Below are positions 8,773 through 16,112 of a DNA stretch of 64,000 nt, piece after piece (the first letter of the stretch is position 1; each line of letters starts with the position of its first letter). The translations under genes and the position numbers were made by a program. Source of the stretch: Thermovorax subterraneus (GTDB lineage Bacteria > Bacillota > Thermosediminibacteria > Thermosediminibacterales > Thermosediminibacteraceae); NCBI GenBank assembly GCA_021608145.1, contig JAKIHM010000011.1:1-64000 (forward strand). The letters are read 5' to 3'. The notes below the pieces were generated by a model. That model made no database searches. It saw only the letters and a program-made list of their open reading frames with translations, and was not told the DNA's origin.

Positions 8773-10098
8773 TCACCGGGCAATGGTAATCTCGCGAGTT
8801 TTTGGATTATAATCCACTGCAGCGCCCAGTGTCTCGCTCACGAATCGCAGAGGTATAAAGGTGCGGCCTGGCGGAAGTATAACCGGGGCGCAATCGATGG
8901 TCTGATGCATGCCGTTAACCAGAACATCGCTGGAACCAACTGTGAGGACAATCTTCTTTTCTTCATCAGTAATGATTACCCGTCGAGTTTCACCGTCCCA
9001 AGTAACCTTAGCTCCTAATGCCTCGCTGACAAAGCGCAGCGGGACCAGCGCGCGTCCAACTTCGGTATTTAAGTATGGTGCTGTATCCAGGGTGTAAGGA
9101 ACACCGTCGATACTGGCTTTTATACTTCCAGGAGTGAGCTGGATAACTTTAAGCGATGGCTTTACATCGGCTACCTGGTAAGTAAATGTGACGATATCGC
9201 TGTCTAACTTGCCGGGCCCAATTGTAATCGCCTTAATGATGGTATCTTCATAAATAGGACCAATGGGGCGATTGATTTTTCCCAGGACATCTGCCCTGGC
9301 TGACCACCACCGTCTGGAAATCCAGTTGTACATGGGACTATTCAGGTTGGGGTCGCTGCCGTCCAGGGTATAATAAATCTTAGCATCATCATCGTTGGGA
9401 ATGCTAAGCGTCACCATGGTCCCTGGAGGTACTGTACCGCTACCTGGATTGGCCTGCGGAGGATCCCATTTTTCCGGCTCGTCGGTAAGCACCTCTATCT
9501 TATTAAGATATTTAACGAATAAATTCCCTGTTTGCTCTGTTACGGTGCGCTGTCCTAACATCAGCATTGGGCAATTCAAATCGTTCATGTATTCGGGGTT
9601 ATTGGTTCCCTCAGCATTGACCAGAGCAATGATAGGTTCTACCTTTACTTTCCCGGAAGGATCTCCGGGAATATGCCCTTCACTCTCCGAACCCTTTTTA
9701 AAATTTGGAAAACAATAACGCTCGTCGTGAAATAGCTCCTTCATTGTAAGCACTACCGTGTAGCCGTCGACAGCCGTAAATCTTATTAGTTTAGCCTCTC
9801 TTTCCTTAATCCCCGCTCTGACGAGCAAATCCCACAGTTTGACTCCTCTCCCTACATACCATCTCTTGCTGGGCCAGGTGTTAATGCAGCTGTACACTAC
9901 CTGATGCTGTTCCATTTTTTCCAGATCTTTCAGAGTAAACTTCACCGGATTTGACACTCCATCTCCAGTTATTTCAAGCGAGTACGATTCCGCAAGGGTA
10001 GTAGTGGGAAGCATTATGATGAACGCAGAAGTAAATAAAAGTACTCCGGCTAACATATAAACCAAAAAGGCTACCACTTTCCTTTTATCAGCTTGCAT
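8773..10098 (-). CDS. Secreted molybdopterin-fold protein with chitobiase-type and copper-amine-oxidase-N domains
   Basis: 441 residues. Signal peptide (1-36); sulfite-oxidase-like domain (about 37-205) with KFTLKDLEKME, GRGVKLWDLL and DGYTVVLTMKEL; a CHB_HEX_C-type domain (about 215-315, GTMVTLSIPNDDDAKIYYTL); and a copper-amine-oxidase N-terminal-type repeat pair (about 325-441: RALVPLRFVSEALGA and RTFIPLRFVSETLGA), usual in cell-surface proteins of this group. Cys71 in VVYSCINTW aligns with the Moco-coordinating Cys of the family, unlike the paralogue at 11083-12801 (Thr). The first ~320 residues are clearly paralogous to that protein. It follows the ExbB-DUF2149 pair and is probably in the same transcript. 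Whether it binds molybdopterin is unknown. Confidence 0.82.
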   Translation of the reverse strand: MQADKRKVVAFLVYMLAGVLLFTSAFIIMLPTTTLAESYSLEITGDGVSNPVKFTLKDLEKMEQHQVVYSCINTWPSKRWYVGRGVKLWDLLVRAGIKEREAKLIRFTAVDGYTVVLTMKELFHDERYCFPNFKKGSESEGHIPGDPSGKVKVEPIIALVNAEGTNNPEYMNDLNCPMLMLGQRTVTEQTGNLFVKYLNKIEVLTDEPEKWDPPQANPGSGTVPPGTMVTLSIPNDDDAKIYYTLDGSDPNLNSPMYNWISRRWWSARADVLGKINRPIGPIYEDTIIKAITIGPGKLDSDIVTFTYQVADVKPSLKVIQLTPGSIKASIDGVPYTLDTAPYLNTEVGRALVPLRFVSEALGAKVTWDGETRRVIITDEEKKIVLTVGSSDVLVNGMHQTIDCAPVILPPGRTFIPLRFVSETLGAAVDYNPKTREITIAR

Positions 10099-10113
10099 TT
10101 AACATTCCCACCT

Positions 10114-10413
10114 TTACAAGTCACCATCTTCGGTCAGCATAAACAGCTGCCCCGTTTCGGGGTCTTTATAGACTGTGCCAATCCGCTCGTAGAGTTTACC
10201 ACGGTCGTGAGCTTCAATCAGATCTTCACGTATCTGGGGAACTTTCGTCACCTCCCGTCCGCGATTTATGTTGATTCGCTCTCCAACAGGCCCAAGATCT
10301 ATATTCCAGTAAATAGCAAGAGCTAGCATTAACCCGCAGGCAAATACCACCATAGCATCCGCGATGTTTATAACTCCTTCAATAGGATTGACCTCTTCTG
10401 ACATCTTAAGCAT
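10114..10413 (-). CDS. DUF2149 family single-pass membrane protein, ExbD/TolR-like partner
   Basis: 99 residues: short cytoplasmic N-terminus (EEVNPIEGVINIADAMVVF), one transmembrane helix (about 22-36) with the following Asp (YWNIDLG), and an external domain ending in KDPETGQLFML. This is the DUF2149 pattern, which I recall mostly from archaea next to MotA/TolQ/ExbB channels. The layout of one N-terminal helix plus outer domain matches ExbD/TolR/MotB. A longer frame begins at 10446, but AGGAGG ahead of ATG 10413 and its overlap with the ExbB stop support the shorter protein. The translational overlap suggests a fixed stoichiometry with the channel. ExbD homology is functional analogy, not demonstrated. 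Confidence 0.75.
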   Translation of the reverse strand: MLKMSEEVNPIEGVINIADAMVVFACGLMLALAIYWNIDLGPVGERININRGREVTKVPQIREDLIEAHDRGKLYERIGTVYKDPETGQLFMLTEDGDL

Positions 10414-11086
10414 CCTGTTCCTCCTGCTTCTCAACCCTCTGTCCATGAGCAGACACCTCCAGTAAGCTTTCCATCAAGGCCTCCAGAGAGCTCAAGTACT
10501 CCTCATACCACCTTTTGCGCAACCGAGAAATGGTAAAAGCTACACCAGCAGCCGCAAGGCTTATTACCGTCGTGTCAAAGGCAACTAGTAGAGATTCCGA
10601 TAAGGTTCTAGTGTCTCCCTGGCCAAGGGCAAGTATTCCCGGCCCAAGTGGAATAAGGGTACCCATTAACCCAAACATAGGTGCAAGACGGGCAACCAGG
10701 TCTGTCCAGCCTACTATCTTTGAATAATGTAGTTCCTCCGCGGCTATCAGGTGCCGAGCCAGCGCCTGTAAGGATGCGGCAGGCAAATTACCGTGCCTTA
10801 TTAGCTCGCACAAAGCCTCTTTATGCCGCCGGAATAGGCAGCTTTGCCGGACAATTTCCATTATCTCCTCGGTATTTTTATCCTGAAAGGCATCGACCAG
10901 TTCTTGCACATTAACTTTCATCCGGCGCCGTTCTATAATAGCTTCCACCAGCAGGCTACCGAGTTCAACCACCGACACTGCTAAAAGCAGTAGCAGTATA
11001 ACAATTGTAGGTATCAATAAGCCGCTGGAGATTACATGCATTGTATCTTTTAGAGGCATTAAAATGGCTTCTATCATTATGCTCAT
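10406..11086 (-). CDS. MotA/TolQ/ExbB family proton-channel protein
   Basis: 226 residues with three membrane segments: about 20-45 (GLLIPTIVILLLLLAVSVVELG), about 125-150 (LVARLAPMFGLMGTLIPLG) and about 165-190 (LLVAFDTTVISLAAAGVAFTISRL). The APMFGLMGTLIPLG and FDTTVISLAAAGVAF motifs are the hallmark of ExbB/TolQ channel helices, including the conserved Thr. With DUF2149 it should form a proton-driven stator that works on an extracytoplasmic protein. The upstream 572-residue protein overlaps it by 4 bp and has a C-terminal membrane anchor, making it the best candidate partner. ExbB/TolQ normally energise outer-membrane processes, so its place in a Gram-positive surface operon is notable. A second ATG three codons in is possible. 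Confidence 0.85.
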   Translation of the reverse strand: MSIMIEAILMPLKDTMHVISSGLLIPTIVILLLLLAVSVVELGSLLVEAIIERRRMKVNVQELVDAFQDKNTEEIMEIVRQSCLFRRHKEALCELIRHGNLPAASLQALARHLIAAEELHYSKIVGWTDLVARLAPMFGLMGTLIPLGPGILALGQGDTRTLSESLLVAFDTTVISLAAAGVAFTISRLRKRWYEEYLSSLEALMESLLEVSAHGQRVEKQEEQDA

Positions 11087-12801
11087 AGCTCCTTTACAAA
11101 TTCGATATATTTTTTGCCTGCACCAGAAAGTAAGAGGAGCAGAATTATAGCTGCAATATAGAAAGCCAGATTCTTTTGTCGCGCCGGCAAAGGTATGGGC
11201 ATAACAGTCCCAAACGTTATCTCGTATACCCGAACCTTATTTGGGCTGTTTTCCGACATTGAGGTTACGCCGGCGGTGGTAAAATTCGCCTCGATATCTT
11301 GTTTACGTACCAAATACCGCCAGTTGCCTTCGAGTTCTGGTGCCTCGCCTTCGGTTGTTGAAGCGAGAACTTCCTGATCCTCTTCTGCCGCTGTAGTGGC
11401 TTCACCTGCTGGTTCCGACATCCTGTCGGTAATTTCCGGTTCCTCATCGTAAATTGAAGCAGAAACTGCCGTTTCCTTTTCTGCAACCTTCTGCTCATCC
11501 GTATCCGACAGCAGGTCTGAGGGCTCCTCCTTGGTCTTGGCCATATGTTCTGTAGCGTCATTCTCGCTTTTTTCATCCTCTAGGCCACGTACAATACAGG
11601 TAGCCACGTGGCCGCCGACTATAGTTTTTGCAGTAATGATTGCTGTACCCCGGCCCACAACCGTGACAAGGCCTCCGGCATCCACCGTGGCAACGCTGGT
11701 ATCGCTAGAACTCCAGACCACCCTCTGGTCAACGGCGTTAAACGGAGCTACACTTGCTTCCAGACGGAAAGTACTCCCTACTGGTAGATCAATTTCATTC
11801 CGGTCAAGGGTCACACTGGTAGGCGGCCCACCGGGGATTTTGGTCGGATCTGCCAACTTGCCGGTACGATCGACTTTATAAGTAAATGTGACAACTTCGC
11901 TGTCTTCTTTGCCGGGCCCAACGACAATAGCCTTGATGACTATGTCCTCTTTTATTTCGATAGGACGGTTTACACTTTCCAGATTATTTCTTAAAGGCCA
12001 CCAACGACTGGCAGACCAGTTAAACATCGGGCTGTTCACGGTCGGGGTGCTACCGTCTATCGTGTAATATATCTTAACTTCATTATCGAACTTACTGCCA
12101 AGAGTTATCACAGTACCCTCCGGCACAACGGTTCCGCTAGGTATACTGGCCTTAGGGGGATCCCATTTTTCCGGGTCGGTGGTGAGCACCTCAATTTTAC
12201 TCACATGTTTTAAAAATAAATGATTGGTCTGTTCGGTTACTGCTCGCTGGCCAAATATCAGCTGCAAAGCATCTCTGTCATTCATATCGGCGGGATTATC
12301 GCTTCCTTCAGCACTGACCAGAGCCAGGATCGGCTCGACTTCCACCGCACCCTCTGCAGAACCGGGAATGCTCCCGTCGCTGGGGTGATTATCCTTTAAA
12401 CGCGGGAAATAATAACGCTTGTCTTTTAACAACTCTTTAACGGTGAGGGTTACCTCATAACCATCTTTCGATATAAATTTAATTAATTTGGCCTCTTTCT
12501 TGATTCCTGCAAGGTCTAGCAAATCTCTCAATTTTACCCCTCTTGCCGTATACCATCTCTTCGTTGGCCAGGTGTTTATCGTGCTGTAAACATGCTGATA
12601 TTGCTCCATTGCCTCAAGTTCCGTTAACGTTAACTTCAGAGGTGTTGTTACCCCACCTCCTGTAATTTCAAGCGATTCTGAGGTTTCAGCAAAAGCCTTT
12701 CCTGGTCCTGTAATATGAAATAAAGCTACGGACAGAAACAGAACAAGAGCGATTTTCAAAAGTTTGTATAGCGATTGGAGACCAATACTGCGGGTAACCA
12801 T
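11083..12801 (-). CDS. Membrane-anchored surface protein: molybdopterin-fold, chitobiase-type and Ig-like domains
   Basis: 572 residues. Signal peptide (1-38); sulfite-oxidase-like domain (about 40-205: LTLTELEAMEQ, ARGVKLRDLL, DGYEVTLTVKEL); CHB_HEX_C-type domain (about 215-315: TVITLGSKFDNEVKIYYTI); BIG2 Ig-like domain (about 335-410: DLPVGSTFRLEASVAP, WSSSDTSVATV); an acidic Glu/Thr-rich stalk (about 415-500); and a C-terminal transmembrane helix (about 545-562) with a short basic cytoplasmic tail. Thr74 sits where the Moco-ligand Cys would be. First gene of its run, with GGGGAGAGG upstream and a leader of about 380 nt from the promoter at 13188-13216. Type I topology plus overlap with the ExbB gene suggests it transmits motor force outward, as TonB does (inference). 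Confidence 0.82.
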   Translation of the reverse strand: MVTRSIGLQSLYKLLKIALVLFLSVALFHITGPGKAFAETSESLEITGGGVTTPLKLTLTELEAMEQYQHVYSTINTWPTKRWYTARGVKLRDLLDLAGIKKEAKLIKFISKDGYEVTLTVKELLKDKRYYFPRLKDNHPSDGSIPGSAEGAVEVEPILALVSAEGSDNPADMNDRDALQLIFGQRAVTEQTNHLFLKHVSKIEVLTTDPEKWDPPKASIPSGTVVPEGTVITLGSKFDNEVKIYYTIDGSTPTVNSPMFNWSASRWWPLRNNLESVNRPIEIKEDIVIKAIVVGPGKEDSEVVTFTYKVDRTGKLADPTKIPGGPPTSVTLDRNEIDLPVGSTFRLEASVAPFNAVDQRVVWSSSDTSVATVDAGGLVTVVGRGTAIITAKTIVGGHVATCIVRGLEDEKSENDATEHMAKTKEEPSDLLSDTDEQKVAEKETAVSASIYDEEPEITDRMSEPAGEATTAAEEDQEVLASTTEGEAPELEGNWRYLVRKQDIEANFTTAGVTSMSENSPNKVRVYEITFGTVMPIPLPARQKNLAFYIAAIILLLLLSGAGKKYIEFVKEL

Positions 12802-13181
12802 TTGCCTCTCCCCTGCCTAAGGCTGCAAAATACAATTACCTACTATGCTGTAGACGTTAATGTATTCACAAAAAGGTTAAACTTTGGCGCAGCTCTGGCT
12901 TGTTATCCCGCGCCCTGGGTTGTTCAGTCCTAGTCCCAATATGGTGATGTCGCCACATTCGGCCACGGCAGGCGCAGGGGCCGGAAAGACCTTAAGGAAG
13001 CGTTTTCATCGTCACCCATTGGTAGGAATCCTTGTTGTAGCATGCTATCTTTTCAAATCGATATGCTTGTATTAACATATCGGGGATATAATAAAATATA
13101 CTTCGTATACTGCCTGCAAACCAAAATCATACTGTAAATTTGTATTGCAGCACTTTTTCAAATATTATTAATACTTCTTCA
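12802..13181 (-). promoter_or_regulatory. Long structured 5' leader of system B, possible riboswitch of unknown class
   Basis: From the transcription start predicted by the promoter at 13188-13216 to the ATG at 12801 is about 380 nt. The segment 12885-13025 is more G+C-rich than its flanks and has strong pairing potential: GGCGCGG with CTGCGCC around the loop GATAACAAGCCAGAG, and GGTGA with TCACC. No significant coding frame explains it. It does not match the cobalamin aptamer at 21601-21743, apart from a loose AGCCAG resemblance. A metal-cofactor riboswitch would suit the downstream proteins, but I cannot assign a class by eye. No clear intrinsic terminator is seen before the gene. Confidence 0.45.
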
Positions 13182-13187
13182 GTCTCT

Positions 13188-13216
13188 ATTATATGTGATT
13201 ATGGAAAAACTGTCAA
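13188..13216 (-). promoter_or_regulatory. sigmaA promoter for the system B operon
   Basis: On the minus strand a perfect TTGACA (13211-13216) and perfect TATAAT (13188-13193) are separated by exactly 17 bp. No minus-strand gene begins until 12801, so this promoter defines a long leader and makes system B an independent transcription unit from system A. Confidence 0.8.
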
Positions 13217-13339
13217 TAAAGCCCATTTAATAAGCCGTAGATGAGCCAGAACTTCGTTCACACTACTTTATTAAAGTGAAAAAGACATTGCAAAGGGTGG
13301 GTATCCCTGCGGTATTATGGATATGGCACATTAAAAACC

Positions 13340-13718
13340 CATTAAGGAGGGATCCCACCCAACGATATTATACCAAAAACTTAAAGCTTCGGGTAATCCC
13401 CAAGCTTTTGCTCAAGTCACTATCTCTTTGCTTGAGTCTCATTCCGTTAAAGAAACCGCTAAAATCTTGGGTGTTACTCCAAGATGGGTGTATAAATTAA
13501 GAGAGCGTTTCAAGCTTTCTAATGGGGATATATCGGCCTGTATCAAAAAACGAGGTCCTAAATTCCGCATGCCTAACAGAACTCCAGAGCACATCTAAAA
13601 TTTGGTCGTTACTCTGGCAAAAGAAACTAATCTGGGCTCTAAAAGACTGGCATTGTTCATTAAAAATACCTTCAACTTTCCCCTTTTACTATTCGAAATT
13701 TTTCTCCAAGTCGGATAA
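13340..13718 (+). pseudogene. Decayed transposase N-terminal fragment (IS481-like helix-turn-helix)
   Basis: Reading 13365 onward on the plus strand gives LYQKLKASGNPQAFAQ, then SVKETAKILGVTPRWVYKLR, a typical transposase helix-turn-helix, then KKRGPKFRMPNRTPEHI, an in-frame TAA (about 13594), and NLVVTLAKETNLGSKRLAL. The remainder of the catalytic DDE region is missing; the frame ends at 13716-13718, just before the stop of the S component gene. An imperfect inverted repeat (13295-13307 and 13349-13360, GGGTGGG...CCCACCC) precedes it. It is dead IS material separating the two surface operons. Confidence 0.7.
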
Positions 13719-13722
13719 AGTC

Positions 13723-14427
13723 TCATTCCTCATATTTTTGAATCATCTTGAGCTTAAATCTATTGAGTAACTTAATGAAGCCTGGACCGAAAAGCAGGTA
13801 AAATGCCGCATTGCCCGCGGCGTGAAAAGTATCAAACCAGAAACTTGCCGCACAGACTGCTATAAAACTCTGCCAGTTTAATGGTTTAACAAAAGTAGTC
13901 CATGACCACAAGTTTAAAATCCATCCAAAAAAATACCCCCATAAAAAGCAGAAAACGACCATTCCCCATCTGCCTATGTGCGGGAAGAAGCATTTAACGA
14001 TACCGGCCGATGAGCCGGCAAGACCCCAGGCAAACATCTGCCACGGTGTCCACGGCCCCTGCCCCAGAAAAAAGTTTGAAACCAGGGCCGCAGTGGAACC
14101 CGTCATAAAACCAGCGGTCGGGCCGAAGACATACCCGGAAGCTATTGCTATAAATGTGGTAGGCTGTACGTTGGGCAGGGCGGCAAAGGCAACCCGGCCT
14201 GCAGCGCCAACGGCCCCCAGCACCGCTATTAGGGCAATTTCCCTAGGAGAGGAAGCGTCCAGTTCAAAGCCCAGGTACATCAAACCAACAGCGCCAAGGA
14301 TGATAATAGATGCTGTCAGCCCCCATTCCCGGGTGATGGAAGTCTTTCCCGAGATGGTGACCGCGAGAAAAACCGGGATAATCGCAAATCCGAGCCAGAA
14401 CAGAATTTTGGACAACAGTTTTTTCAT
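13723..14427 (-). CDS. cbrT: ECF transporter S component, CbrT-like (predicted cobalamin)
   Basis: 234 residues with six membrane helices and features of ECF S components (REIALIAVLGAVGAAGRVAFAALP near the N-terminal third; QPTTFIAIASGYVFGPTAGF; GQGPWTPWQMFAWGLAGSSAG). It is the substrate-specificity subunit of the transporter whose T and A-A subunits lie directly upstream. The cobalamin riboswitch at the head of the operon and the T/AA/S order match predicted and studied CbrTUV B12 importers. A longer frame begins at 14532 inside the ATPase gene; I prefer ATG 14427, which has AAGGAAG six bases upstream and sits 14 bp after the ATPase stop. The symbol is by context as much as by sequence. Confidence 0.75.
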   Translation of the reverse strand: MKKLLSKILFWLGFAIIPVFLAVTISGKTSITREWGLTASIIILGAVGLMYLGFELDASSPREIALIAVLGAVGAAGRVAFAALPNVQPTTFIAIASGYVFGPTAGFMTGSTAALVSNFFLGQGPWTPWQMFAWGLAGSSAGIVKCFFPHIGRWGMVVFCFLWGYFFGWILNLWSWTTFVKPLNWQSFIAVCAASFWFDTFHAAGNAAFYLLFGPGFIKLLNRFKLKMIQKYEE

Positions 14428-14441
14428 AAGCATCTTCCTTT

Positions 14442-16112
14442 TCACTTTCTTTCCCACTTTCCGTGCGACGCAGGTTTTAACACGGCCAGAGCTTCTTCCG
14501 GAGTCAGAATGCCGTCTGCAAAGCCCCGGCACATCCTGCCGATCTGGGTAGAATAAAAAATCGACTCTGATAGGACCTGATGTGCCGGACCATCACATAC
14601 TATCCTGCCACAGAACATCATGATCACTCTCGATGCGTATTCTGCGGCAAATTCCACATCGTGGGTGGTCAGCACAACACTTGCTCCCTGCCTGCAGTAT
14701 TCCACCAGCACCTTCCCCATTTCGGCCTTCTGGCGATAGTCAAGCCCCCTGGTAGGTTCATCCAGCAACAAAAGCTTTGGCTTGGTGACCATAACCGAGG
14801 CCAGGGCCACCTTCTGGCGTTCCCCACAGCTCAAATCCCGTGGGTTTGCATGTCGAAAGTCCTGTAGCGAAAGCTTATCCATTATTTCATCAACTATACC
14901 GTTCGGGCTGATACCGAAATTTTTTAAAGTATATAATAATTCTTCCTCTACAGTATCATGAAACAGGTAATCGCTGGGATTCTGGGAAAGGTAACCCACC
15001 CATGAATTCCAGACCCTCCGACTACTGCTGCTCCCCGGTTCCCCGCCCATCAACATTACCCGGCCGCGCCCTGGTTTTAACAGGCCTGCCATAGTTTTGA
15101 GTAGCGTGGATTTGCCCGCTCCGTTAGCTCCCAGCACGGCCACCAGCTCTCCGGCATAAAATTGTAAATTTATATCCTGCAACGCTTCCCTGCCATCGGG
15201 ATATGCAAACCATACCCTCTCCATTCGTAAGAGCGGTTCTTCTTCGTGCACAACCCCGGGATGCTTTAAATAAAAATCGCTCGAAGGAAGGTTAAAGTTT
15301 TCTCTCAGCATACGCCGTCCTTCTTTTACCGTGACGGGAATCGTATTAAAACCTGCCTTAGCAAAGAAGCGGGCGACAGGTGGGATAAAAGGGGTTTCAC
15401 ACTGCGCCGCCCGGCGTGCCACCTGCTCAGGTGTGCCCTCAAACCTTATTCTCCCATCTTCCATAAGCAAAACTCTGTCCGCTAAATGAAAACATCTTTC
15501 AAGACGCTGTTCTATTAAAATCACGGTCATGCCTAAATCTTCATTCAAACGTTTTACAAGATTAAAAAATTCCTCCGCCGCTACCGGGTCCAGTTGAGAA
15601 GTGGGCTCATCAAGGATTAAAACCGAAGGCTGCATGGCAAGCACCGCAGCCAAGGCAAGTTTCTGTTTTTGGCCGCCGGATAGTTTCGCAGTAAATTCTC
15701 GCCTTAATTCCGAAAGCCCCAAAAAGCTCATGACTTCAGCAATACGACGGGCCATCTCCTGCTGTGGAAGGCCCAGGTTTTCCAGGCCAAACGCAATTTC
15801 GGCCTCCACGCTTGTCATGATCAGCTGTTTTTCCGGATCCTGGAAGACTATCCCCACCTCTCTGGCTATACTGCATTGTTCAAGTTGCTTAATATCTTTG
15901 CCCCGAAAGAAAACGCTGCCACCTATGCGGCCACCATAAAAGCCGGGAATTAAGCCCGCGAGCACCCGAGCAAGAGAAGATTTACCCGAACCAGAACTGC
16001 CAGTGATGAGCAAAAACTCTCCCTCTTCAATATTCATATTTACGTCTTTTAATGCAGGCTTCTGACTGTCGGGGTAAAAATACGTCAGATTTTTGATTTG
16101 ATAAAGGGGCAA
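14442..16112 (-). CDS. cbrU: ECF transporter duplicated ATPase (A-A fusion), CbrU-like
   Basis: 556 residues with two complete ABC ATPase domains. Domain 1: Walker A GSSGSGKSS (about 37), Q-loop FQDPEKQLI, signature LSGGQKQKL, Walker B VLILDEPTSQLD. Domain 2: GANGAGKST (about 330), LSCGERQKV, LLLLDEPTRGLD. Each has a following His switch. It hydrolyses ATP to drive the adjacent EcfT and S subunits. Start is TTG with GGGGGTGG upstream, overlapping the EcfT end by 28 bp, so the two are translationally coupled. It lacks the T domain that is fused to its system B counterpart. Confidence 0.85.
   Translation of the reverse strand: MPLYQIKNLTYFYPDSQKPALKDVNMNIEEGEFLLITGSSGSGKSSLARVLAGLIPGFYGGRIGGSVFFRGKDIKQLEQCSIAREVGIVFQDPEKQLIMTSVEAEIAFGLENLGLPQQEMARRIAEVMSFLGLSELRREFTAKLSGGQKQKLALAAVLAMQPSVLILDEPTSQLDPVAAEEFFNLVKRLNEDLGMTVILIEQRLERCFHLADRVLLMEDGRIRFEGTPEQVARRAAQCETPFIPPVARFFAKAGFNTIPVTVKEGRRMLRENFNLPSSDFYLKHPGVVHEEEPLLRMERVWFAYPDGREALQDINLQFYAGELVAVLGANGAGKSTLLKTMAGLLKPGRGRVMLMGGEPGSSSSRRVWNSWVGYLSQNPSDYLFHDTVEEELLYTLKNFGISPNGIVDEIMDKLSLQDFRHANPRDLSCGERQKVALASVMVTKPKLLLLDEPTRGLDYRQKAEMGKVLVEYCRQGASVVLTTHDVEFAAEYASRVIMMFCGRIVCDGPAHQVLSESIFYSTQIGRMCRGFADGILTPEEALAVLKPASHGKWERK

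Noticed and set aside
3998-12801. Functional molybdenum oxidoreductases
   Set aside because: The domains are short, several lack the ligand Cys, and no dimerisation domain or redox partner is encoded; naming them sulfite oxidases would overstate the evidence.
12885-13025. Second cobalamin riboswitch upstream of system B
   Set aside because: Only an AGCCAG-like string resembles the B12 box; the GCCACTG and GGTGAAAATCC blocks are missing, so I kept it as an unassigned leader.
12884-13075. Plus-strand 63-codon ORF over the system B leader
   Set aside because: It has no ribosome site and lies antisense to a leader defined by a perfect minus-strand promoter; its codon pattern reflects the GC-rich structured segment.
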